Shown here: piece by piece, positions 52,103 through 58,103 of the stretch
How positions within the stretch are numbered: the first letter of the stretch is position 1
Layout: each line of letters opens with the position of its first letter
From: Thermoguttaceae bacterium
GTDB taxonomy: Bacteria; Planctomycetota; Planctomycetia; Pirellulales; Thermoguttaceae
Length of the DNA stretch: 58,103 bases
Assembly (NCBI GenBank): GCA_017559825.1
Contig: JAFYQR010000230.1
Span: 1 to 58,103 of the forward strand
Direction: 5' to 3'
Notes under the pieces: generated by a model
The model's database searches: none
What the model saw: the letters and a program-made list of their open reading frames with translations, nothing else
What the model was told of the DNA's origin: nothing
Translations under genes and position numbers: made by a program

Positions 52103-53233
52103 ATGGCGACAATATCGTTTTTTTGCGCGCGTTGTCGGCGGTTGGCGAGCTTTTCCGCGTCGCTGCGAGGCGAAGTCGTCGCTTGTCCGTATTGCCGCCA
52201 AGCGCTGATCGTTCCGGACGTTCCGGCGGTCGACGACGAATCGGAAGAACCGGCGCGAGAAACGGAACGCGACGGCGAAACGGGAGAAAAAACAAACGAC
52301 GCGGCGGTCGGGGCGGCTTGGGCGATTCGGGAAAAACGCGCCGGCGAGGCGGAGTTCGACGTTTCGGCGAGAAGCGTCGGCGCGACGATCGTTTCGCACT
52401 TGGCGTCGAATAAAACGCGTCCCGAAAATTGGCGCCGCGTCGAACGAGAGCAGGAAAAAGCGCGCGTTTGGAACGACACGGCGTCGTTGGTCGAACCGGA
52501 AGTTTCCGACGCCGAGTTTTTGCGTCGACTTCGCGCCGAACCGCAAAAGCGAGCCGTCGCGCCGCCGGTCGCTCCGCCGATTTTGGACGCGTCGGCGTTT
52601 GGTTGCGCTGAAACGGCGAGCGTCTCGGGCGCGTCGAAAGCGATTTGGGGAGCGGGCGGAGCGTTGGCGATCGTCGTCGCGGTCGCCGTCGGCGCGTTCT
52701 TTTTCGGCGGCGGGAAAAATGAAGAAGACGGCGTAAGTTCCTTCGAACAAAGCGTTGCGAGGGAAGCTGTTTTCGTCGAAGGCGCGTTGACGTATCGAAC
52801 GCCGGGCGGTTCGCTCGCGGCGGACGAGGGCGCTTTCGTCTTTTTCTTTCCGAACGCCGAGCGGTTCGGCGCGCCGATCGCGATGGGCGACGTTTCGCCG
52901 CAACGTCCGAACTCGCCGGGGTTTGCGGACGTCGTCGCCGAGTTGGAGAAGCGAGGCGCTCGGTTCGCGACGACCGATTTTGAAGGGCGGTTCGCGTTCG
53001 ACGACCTCGAAGCGGGCGAGTACCGCGTTTTGCTCGTTTCTCGGCGCGTCGGCGACGATTGGGCGAACGCTAACCCGAAAGCGTTGAAGGAGATAGAGCG
53101 TTTTGTCGTCGGCCCGCGGCTTCTCTTGGGAGAAAGCCGTTTTTACTGGACGACGCGGCGTTTCGACGGTTCGTCGACGACGTTCGAAAAATCGTTCGGG
53201 AAAGCGGGCGCGCCCTTTGCGAACGTCGATTGA
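52103..53233 (+). CDS. Zinc-ribbon membrane protein with regulatory-like C-terminal domain
   Basis: A 376-residue protein. The N-terminus is a zinc ribbon (CARC at 8-11, CPYC at 28-31). A charged, low-complexity cytoplasmic part follows, then one membrane helix (IWGAGGALAIVVAVAVGAFFF, about 178-199). The outside part carries a beta-sandwich-like domain with TTDFEGRFAFDDLEAGEYRVLLVSRR, the carboxypeptidase-regulatory-like/planctomycete G-x-V type. This order (ribbon, helix, outer sandwich) is often seen in planctomycetes, and its function is unknown; joining a cytoplasmic signal or ligand to the envelope is a guess. The ATG at 52103 follows AAAGGAA. The next gene starts 88 bases later on the same strand but with its own promoter. 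Confidence 0.85.
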   Translation: MATISFFCARCRRLASFSASLRGEVVACPYCRQALIVPDVPAVDDESEEPARETERDGETGEKTNDAAVGAAWAIREKRAGEAEFDVSARSVGATIVSHLASNKTRPENWRRVEREQEKARVWNDTASLVEPEVSDAEFLRRLRAEPQKRAVAPPVAPPILDASAFGCAETASVSGASKAIWGAGGALAIVVAVAVGAFFFGGGKNEEDGVSSFEQSVAREAVFVEGALTYRTPGGSLAADEGAFVFFFPNAERFGAPIAMGDVSPQRPNSPGFADVVAELEKRGARFATTDFEGRFAFDDLEAGEYRVLLVSRRVGDDWANANPKALKEIERFVVGPRLLLGESRFYWTTRRFDGSSTTFEKSFGKAGAPFANVD

Positions 53234-53273
53234 AAGCGAAACGGTTCGTCGGTAACGCTTGGAAAAACAGAAT

Positions 53274-53301
53274 TTGCATTTCCTTTGAGCGCGATTTTAA
53301 T
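53274..53301 (+). promoter_or_regulatory. Promoter of the sialidase-like gene
   Basis: TTGCAT (53274-53279) and TTTAAT (53296-53301) are 16 bases apart, with the GGAGAGG ribosome site and the start codon at 53322 just beyond. Confidence 0.45.
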
Positions 53302-53321
53302 AATAACGGAGAGGAAAAACG

Positions 53322-54572
53322 ATGACTTGCAACGTTGGGCGGCGCGAACGATTTAGGGCTAGTCGCGGATGGGCAAACGGCTTGAAACAACGAGTTGCGG
53401 CGACGACGGCGCTCCTTTTGACGGCGGCGTTCGCGGCGGCGCAAGACGCGGTTCCGACGCTCGATATTTCGCAAGACGAGGCGCGGCAAACGGTTATTGC
53501 GGCCGGGACGCCCGATCTTTACCAAGGTCATCCGTATTCGGTTCGCAATCCGGACGGCTCGATTTTGGTCGTTTGGTGCGTCGATCACGGCGGCCCGGCG
53601 GGCCCGATCGCTCGAAGCGTCGACGGCGGAAAGACTTGGGCGCGTCTCGACGACCGCGCTCCTTTGGGGTACAAGAAACATATTAACTGCCCGAGTATTT
53701 ACCGACTTGTCGACAAAAACGGGAAGGCTTGGCATTGGGTTTTCACCGCGCAGCCGCTCATGCCGCGTATCGTAAGCGGCGACGACGGCGAGACTTGGGA
53801 AGAGAAAGAGCCGCTTGGTTTCGCGAACGTGATGGCGTTTAGTTCGATCGTTCCGGCGAATCCCGGCGTCGAAGACGGGCGTTATCTCGCCTTTTTTCAT
53901 CGTCGCCGCGCGGCCGACGGGACGTTGCTTAACAAGGAGCCGAAAGTTCCGGGACGACTCGAAGTCGCAATGTCCGCGACTTCCGACGCCGGCTTCACTT
54001 GGAGCGAGCCGCGAACGATCGCCGACGTTTCGGGGCTCGACCTCTGCGAGCCGTTCGCGTTTTGGTCGCCGGACGAAAAAGAAATCTGTTGCCTGATGCG
54101 CGAAAACACTCATAAAGGTCGTAGTCGCATGGCTTTCAGCGGCGACGGCGGCGAAACATGGTCGACGCCGACCGAGACGAGTTGGGAACTGACCGGCGAC
54201 CGACACATGGGCGTTTACGTCGACGACAATCGGCTCTTTATCTGTTTTCGCGACCAAGCGTTGGAGAGCGAAACGCGGGGGCATTTTGTCGGTTGGGTCG
54301 GGAGTTACGACGACCTAAAGCAAGCGAAACCGGGAGATTACCGCGTAAAATTGTTGCATTCGTTTGCGAAACCTTGGCGAGGCGACTGCGGGTATCCGGG
54401 CGTTTCGCTTCTCAACGACGGAACGGTCGTCGCGCTAACTTACGTCAAATATCGCGACGACGAAAACAAGCATTCTATTGTCGCGACGCGCTTTACGGTC
54501 GAGGAACTCGACAAAATGGCGGCGGAAATCGCGTCGAAAAAAACGGGCGAGGAGGAAAAAACGGAAAACTAA
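53322..54572 (+). CDS. Secreted BNR/sialidase-like protein
   Basis: A 416-residue protein with a signal peptide (RVAATTALLLTAAFAAAQ, about 24-41) and a six-bladed propeller marked by Asp boxes: SVDGGKTW, SGDDGETW, SDAGFTW and SGDGGETW. The family includes exo-alpha-sialidases (GH33) and many planctomycete relatives of unknown substrate. I do not see the RIP arginine motif at the start, where the sequence reads HPYSVRNPDGS, so sialidase activity is doubtful; the Arg of YSVR may take that place. The ATG at 53322 follows GGAGAGG. The acidic, Lys-rich C-terminus is poorly ordered. Probably acts on outer glycans in the periplasm or outside. Confidence 0.9.
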   Translation: MTCNVGRRERFRASRGWANGLKQRVAATTALLLTAAFAAAQDAVPTLDISQDEARQTVIAAGTPDLYQGHPYSVRNPDGSILVVWCVDHGGPAGPIARSVDGGKTWARLDDRAPLGYKKHINCPSIYRLVDKNGKAWHWVFTAQPLMPRIVSGDDGETWEEKEPLGFANVMAFSSIVPANPGVEDGRYLAFFHRRRAADGTLLNKEPKVPGRLEVAMSATSDAGFTWSEPRTIADVSGLDLCEPFAFWSPDEKEICCLMRENTHKGRSRMAFSGDGGETWSTPTETSWELTGDRHMGVYVDDNRLFICFRDQALESETRGHFVGWVGSYDDLKQAKPGDYRVKLLHSFAKPWRGDCGYPGVSLLNDGTVVALTYVKYRDDENKHSIVATRFTVEELDKMAAEIASKKTGEEEKTEN

Positions 54573-54799
54573 AAACGACGCGACGTCGTTAGCGCGTTTG
54601 TCGCAGTTAAGCGCCTAAAAAGAAACGGTTAACGGCGGCGACGCGCCAACGACGATAATTTCTTGTAATTGCGGCGTAAATCAAAGGATTATATTGGTTT
54701 TGAGGGGAAAAGCGGAGGAACGTCTTTTCGTCCCGAGACAAAAATCGCGTTTAAAAATTAGCTTAAAAGTTTGGCTTAAATTGGCGAAAGGGAATAACA
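54573..54799. other. AT-rich gap ahead of the small orphan gene
   Basis: From about 54650 the sequence turns AT-rich in contrast to its surroundings and stays so through the orphan gene. A TATATT at 54690-54695 with TTGCGG 15 bases upstream (54669-54674) is a possible weak promoter. Confidence 0.4.
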
Positions 54800-55213
54800 A
54801 TGAATTTTACCAATTTAACGTATAAAGACGTCGATATAATTCTCGGCTTCAATTTGACCTTTTGTATTGGGCCTCCCTATTGGTCGCGAAAGTCCGGTTT
54901 GTCTTCTAAAAAAAGAGCGCGAATGGATAAAACGGCGGCGTATCTAATTAAAAGGTTTATCGTACCTTTGCGGAAGTATAAATTATCGTCGCCAACGAAC
55001 GCGCGGGCGTCGGCGAGCGCTTTGGATTGTACGTACAATATCTATTTATCGAAAAAGCGGATAAAACTCATTGCCGAAGTTTTACAAATTGGCGTTGAGA
55101 TAAGTAAAGAAGACAATTATTACGACCTACAGGTAATTACCGGATATGAAATTAACGAAATCAAAGAATTTTTTGAAAAGTTCAAGTCGACGATAAATAA
55201 AGGTTGTTTGTGA
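54800..55213 (+). CDS. Small AT-rich orphan protein (137 aa)
   Basis: I do not recognise this 137-residue protein. Its codon use (ATA, AAT, TAT, AAA) and AT content are unlike every other gene in the window, which suggests recent transfer. The ATG at 54800 follows AAAGGG. The sequence begins NFTNLTYKDVDIILGFNLTFC, is basic in the middle (RKSGLSSKKRARMDK, FIVPLRKYKL) and ends in acidic helix-forming text (INEIKEFFEKF). No membrane segment or known motif. It lies between the sialidase-like gene and the convergent hydE gene with no mobile-element gene beside it. It could belong to a phage or defence-type cargo, but nothing in the text proves that. Confidence 0.6.
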   Translation: MNFTNLTYKDVDIILGFNLTFCIGPPYWSRKSGLSSKKRARMDKTAAYLIKRFIVPLRKYKLSSPTNARASASALDCTYNIYLSKKRIKLIAEVLQIGVEISKEDNYYDLQVITGYEINEIKEFFEKFKSTINKGCL

Positions 55214-55252
55214 AGCGCGTCGAGGCGTTGCAAAATACCCCTCGCGCAACCA

Positions 55253-55273
55253 TTGTAAAAAAAACGTTTACAA
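55253..55273. terminator. Inverted repeat between the orphan gene and hydE
   Basis: TTGTAAA (55253-55259) and TTTACAA (55267-55273) pair perfectly around a 7-base loop. The stem is short and AT-rich but sits in the convergent gap, so a weak terminator is possible. Confidence 0.35.
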
Positions 55274-55290
55274 AGCGAACGTAAGAATCG

Positions 55291-56442
55291 CTAACGCTCT
55301 CGCTTAGAAACGTCGGCGACGCGCGCTAGAAAACGCTTCGACGAGCCCGGCCCGACGCCCGGAAAGCGTCCGATTTCGGCGATTTGTCGCAACGCCGTTT
55401 GCAGCGTCGTTTCCGCGTCTTCGAACGTCGCCGCTTTATTCGGGTAAATCTCGTAAAGTCGGCGATATTTCGTCGGCGTAAGATTCGGCATAATAACGTT
55501 TGCGCCGCGAGAAAGCGCGCTTTTGCGTCCGCCGCTTCCGTCGAGCGTCGCGACCGCCGTCGTGCTGGGAATGTTGGCGTCCGGACAAAGAATACGCGAC
55601 AGCGCGACGACTTTAAACGTTAAGTCGTTCGTGTTCGGAACTTGATCGTTCGACGTCGGATAACGAAAGGTAAAGCGCGACGCGGCGGCGTTTTCCGATT
55701 GAAACGACGACGTTTCCCAATAACCGTCGCGAATTTCGAGGGCGCCGAGCGGCGTTTCCGAGTGCGGCAGGAAGGGCCCGGAGCCGATCATGTCGAGATC
55801 GAGTTCGCGGAAGAGCGCCAAGTCCCGCGTCAAGTCGTCGAACGTTTGCCCCGGGATTCCGATCATAACGCCGCTTCCGACTTCGTAACCGATTTCGCGT
55901 AAACGCTTTAAGACGGAGATTCGCCCTTCGAGTCCGGCTCCGTCTACGTCCGGATGAAGCGCCGCGTAAAGCGCCGGATTCGACGTTTCAAAGCGAAGCA
56001 AATAGCGGAGCGCGCCCGCTTCTTTCCAACGGACAAGTTCGGAATCCGTTCGTTCGCCGAGACTTAGCGTTATCGTTAAGCCGAAATCGTCGCGAATCGC
56101 TCGAACCGTTTCGGCGACGAATCCCGCGTCGAGCGTTCGATCTTCGCCCGCCTGCAAAACGAGCGTCGCAAGACCGTTTTTTTTCGCAAACTTCGCGCAT
56201 TCGAGGATTTCCGTTTGCGTCATTCGGTAACGTTCGACGCGTCGCTCCGCTCGAACGCCGCAATATAAACAGTTGCGAGCGCAGCGGTTCGAGATTTCAA
56301 CGAGCCCGCGAAGCCGCGCGGCGTCGCCGACGCGTTCGCGGCGGATTCGGTCGGCGGCGTCCCAAAGCGTTTGGAGGCGTTCTTCGTTCGTTTCGCGGAG
56401 CCAAGCGGCGATTTCTTGCGGCGAAAGGTCGGCGTCGAGCAT
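55291..56442 (-). CDS. hydE: [FeFe] hydrogenase H-cluster maturase HydE (radical SAM)
   Basis: HydE is one of three maturases that build the H-cluster of [FeFe] hydrogenases. The 383-residue product has the radical SAM triplet CARNCLYC (Cys54, 58, 61), then VLQAGEDRTLD, LSLGERTD, YLLRFETSNP, GIPGQTFDDLTRDL, IGSGPFLPHSETPLG, NIPSTTAVATLDGSGG, ANVIMPNLTPTKYRRLYEIYP, all closely matching known HydE. An insert of about 25 residues (about 248-272, rich in Ser, Asn, Phe) is not in classical HydE. The ATG at 56440-56442 has no clear ribosome site. hydF, hydG and the hydrogenase are not in this window. BioB and PylB are the nearest alternatives, but the middle motifs favour HydE. Confidence 0.9.
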   Translation of the reverse strand: MLDADLSPQEIAAWLRETNEERLQTLWDAADRIRRERVGDAARLRGLVEISNRCARNCLYCGVRAERRVERYRMTQTEILECAKFAKKNGLATLVLQAGEDRTLDAGFVAETVRAIRDDFGLTITLSLGERTDSELVRWKEAGALRYLLRFETSNPALYAALHPDVDGAGLEGRISVLKRLREIGYEVGSGVMIGIPGQTFDDLTRDLALFRELDLDMIGSGPFLPHSETPLGALEIRDGYWETSSFQSENAAASRFTFRYPTSNDQVPNTNDLTFKVVALSRILCPDANIPSTTAVATLDGSGGRKSALSRGANVIMPNLTPTKYRRLYEIYPNKAATFEDAETTLQTALRQIAEIGRFPGVGPGSSKRFLARVADVSKRER

Positions 56443-56579
56443 AGCTTTTGGTTAAGTCGTTAAATGGAAACGGTTGCGTTGCAACGGAGCCGCGCGGCGT
56501 TGTCGAGCGGCGTTTCTTTAACGATAGCGCGTCCGCGGATTTTGTCAAGGAGGACGCGTTTTTTGTCGTCGCTCGGTCG

Positions 56580-56607
56580 TTGCGTTTTGGCGAAAATCTG
56601 TTAAAAT
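56580..56607 (+). promoter_or_regulatory. Promoter of the LysE-type gene
   Basis: TTGCGT (56580-56585) and TAAAAT (56602-56607) are 16 bases apart, about 133 bases before the start codon at 56741. The -35 is only moderate. Confidence 0.35.
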
Positions 56608-56740
56608 AACGTGAAATTTTTGCGCAGTCCGCGGCCCAACGCCGGACGCCGTCTCGTCGAGCGACAAGCGCGTTCCGAGAAAACCGCGTCGCGGATCAAT
56701 GTTAAGCGATTGAAAAACAACGAGATAAAAGGACGGCGAA

Positions 56741-57379
56741 ATGACGGCCGAGTTGACGACGGCGCTCGTCGGAGCGTGCGCTTTGGGCGCGGGATTTGGG
56801 TTTTTCGGAGCGGTTTCGCCGGGCCCGCTTCAAACGATTATCGTGTCGGAAACGCTCGCGAACGGGGCGAAAAGCGCTTGGCGAGCGGCGTTCGCGCCGG
56901 TTTGCACCGATCCTTTCGCGTTGGCGTTGGCGCTTTTCGTCGTAACGAACGTTTCGGACGGCGCGCTCGCTTGCGTCGCGTTCGCGGGGGCGGCGCTTCT
57001 CTTTCGCATCGCTTGGGCCGAGTTTCGCACGACCGAAGCCGACTTTGATTTCAGTCGCAAGCCGCGTCGTCCGTTTTACTTGATCGTCGCGCTTAACTTT
57101 TTGAATCCCAACCTTTGGATTTACTCGTTTACGGTGAACGCGCTGAACGTTTCAAACTTTCAACGCGACGCCGGCTGGGGCGTCGCGGCGGCGTATTTGG
57201 CGACGTTTTTCGTTACGATAACGGTTTGCAACTTGGGAATCGTCGCGCTCGTCGCCGGGTTGAAATCGTTTTTCAACGCTCGTTGGCTTGTTTACGTCAA
57301 CCGCGCGTTAAGCGTGTTCTTGGCGTTCGTCGCGTTGAAGTTTGTTTGGCAGGGTGTAACGACGCTCGGGCTTGTTTGA
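56741..57379 (+). CDS. LysE/RhtB-family exporter
   Basis: A 212-residue membrane protein with six predicted helices. The first helix ends in the LysE signature: FGFFGAVSPGPLQTIIVSETLANGAKSAW, with the conserved Pro-Gly-Pro. Later NFLNPNLWIYSF matches the second family motif. Members export amino acids such as lysine, threonine or homoserine; the substrate is not shown here. The ATG at 56741 follows AAAAGGA. It stands between hydE and the lipoprotein-like gene and has no clear partner. Family call is strong. Confidence 0.9.
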   Translation: MTAELTTALVGACALGAGFGFFGAVSPGPLQTIIVSETLANGAKSAWRAAFAPVCTDPFALALALFVVTNVSDGALACVAFAGAALLFRIAWAEFRTTEADFDFSRKPRRPFYLIVALNFLNPNLWIYSFTVNALNVSNFQRDAGWGVAAAYLATFFVTITVCNLGIVALVAGLKSFFNARWLVYVNRALSVFLAFVALKFVWQGVTTLGLV

Positions 57380-57552
57380 CGACGCTATAGTATTAATGGC
57401 GAAACGAAAATCAACGGACGGCGAAGGCGGCGGCGATTTCGACGTTAAAATGAAGGAAATTTTTCGATTTTTCCGAAAGTCGTTAAATTTTTAAACGGTT
57501 TTGTCGATAATTACGATAGAAGCGCCCTTCGTATCGCGAGCTTTTTCGAGAA

Positions 57553-57569
57553 CGCGGCGCGTCGCCGCG
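57553..57569 (+). promoter_or_regulatory. Leader hairpin before the last gene
   Basis: CGCGGCG (57553-57559) and CGCCGCG (57563-57569) pair perfectly around a 3-base loop, about 70 bases before the start at 57639, with further GC-rich text beside it. It could be a folded leader or a terminator-like stop for upstream readthrough, but no T-run follows. Confidence 0.4.
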
Positions 57570-57638
57570 CGGAAGCGCGTTCACCTATGTTGACGATCGG
57601 TCGGCGTTTAGCGTCGATTTTGGAAAGGAAAGCTTGTC

Positions 57639-58103
57639 ATGAAGTTCTTTAACGCAAAGCGGTTCGAGGCCGACGCGACGCGCCGAAGCGTCGGCGGGCG
57701 GTTGACGCGACTCGTTGCGGCGACGTTGGTTTCCCCGATGATCTTTTGCTCGTGCCAATCCGCGGATTCGCAAAGCGTCGGCGGTTCGAACCCTTACGCG
57801 CAAAAAGAGAACCCTTACGCTCAATTCGATCCGAAAACGCCGGAGGAAGAGGCGTATTATCGCGACGTTTATTCCGGCGAGTGGCGCGAGCAAACGAACG
57901 TGTTCGGAACCGGCGCCTCGGTCGTGAAGAAGATCGGCTCGACGACGCCTCCGCCGCACTGGGAAACGCGTCCGGAAGGGGCGAAAGACCTCGATCAAAT
58001 TCGTTACGAAGCCGCTCGACGCAACGCCGCGCAGGCGTGTCGTTTCGCGGCGGCGCAACCCGTGCCGCAACCGTTCGTCGCCGCGCCGACGCAAGCGGCT
58101 TAC
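57639..58103 (+). CDS. Lipoprotein-like protein, 3' end missing
   Basis: The frame starts at the ATG at 57639-57641, after GGAAAGGAAAG, and runs open to the window edge (155 residues visible). The first 40 residues look like a signal peptide: basic start, then LTRLVAATLVSPMIFCSC, where the Cys of MIFC may be a lipobox. Then come the repeated words GSNPYAQKENPYAQFDP, a Pro-rich stretch (TTPPPHWETRPEGAK) and an Ala/Gln-rich part (AAAQPVPQPFVAAPTQAAY). Low complexity and cut-off prevent naming. It may be a planctomycete-specific envelope protein. Confidence 0.7.
   Translation, partial: MKFFNAKRFEADATRRSVGGRLTRLVAATLVSPMIFCSCQSADSQSVGGSNPYAQKENPYAQFDPKTPEEEAYYRDVYSGEWREQTNVFGTGASVVKKIGSTTPPPHWETRPEGAKDLDQIRYEAARRNAAQACRFAAAQPVPQPFVAAPTQAAY

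Noticed and set aside
57396..57494. Small open frame of 32 residues (MAKRKSTDGEG start)
   Set aside because: No ribosome site and no recognisable motif; kept out for lack of support although it lies in a gap without a gene.

Overview
The window reads as a chromosomal piece of a planctomycete, most likely a Pirellulales-like bacterium with an anaerobic or gut/sediment lifestyle. The clearest markers are a type-II-pseudopilin-like DUF1559 protein followed by a short lipoprotein with a G-x-I-T-V-D-G start, a Tat-exported Gfo/Idh/MocA oxidoreductase, a secreted BNR/sialidase-like protein, many BspA-type leucine-rich-repeat proteins, and a HydE-type radical SAM maturase, which implies [FeFe] hydrogenase somewhere in the genome. 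Base composition is strongly CpG-rich, so stop codons are rare in all frames and long antisense open frames are common; I treated these as shadows. No rRNA, tRNA, CRISPR array, insertion sequence or prophage was recognised.

Layout. (1) 1-924: the 5' part of an oxidoreductase gene running off the left edge. (2) 1494-16105: the most unusual region, a one-strand (minus) array of six intact BspA-like LRR_5 genes (about 9 to 33 repeats each) and one decayed copy. Several intact members have their own promoter-like sequence and none has a signal peptide. Some members are co-linear paralogues, so the array has grown by tandem duplication with loss of ends. (3) 16347-22455, minus: hisH, an acyltransferase/acyl-ACP synthetase fusion whose acyltransferase motif has lost its histidine, a DUF1015 protein and ahcY. 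(4) 22781-26759: an orphan metal-type ABC ATPase divergent from dnaB, with a 29-base imperfect palindrome between them, then an NAD-dependent epimerase/dehydratase. (5) 26896-38528: a TPR-like protein with a Cys/His-rich insert (minus), then on the plus strand the DUF1559/lipoprotein pair, cysS, a DNA polymerase III delta' subunit with a TTG start, a SUMF1-type protein, a large secreted toroid-fold protein and a Tat-exported metallophosphoesterase. (6) 38542-47669, minus: an AlkD-like DNA alkylation repair protein, an unknown secreted protein, a giant AddA-like helicase-nuclease, apbE and queA. (7) 48043-58103: a GT4 glycosyltransferase, an alpha/beta-hydrolase-like protein that has lost its nucleophile, a zinc-ribbon membrane protein, a sialidase-like protein, a small AT-rich orphan gene, hydE, a LysE-type exporter and the start of a lipoprotein-like gene.

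How the genes work together. Most are single-gene units with recognisable sigma-70-like promoters (TTGAxx, 16-18 bases, TAWAAT-like) rather than long operons. Likely co-transcribed sets are 29230-30753 (DUF1559 plus lipoprotein) and 45064-39473 (helicase-nuclease plus unknown exported protein, 12 bases apart). Core functions (dnaB, holB, cysS, queA, ahcY, hisH) are mixed with lineage-specific surface or catabolic genes. The LRR array stands out as the best candidate for a poorly described, lineage-expanded system.
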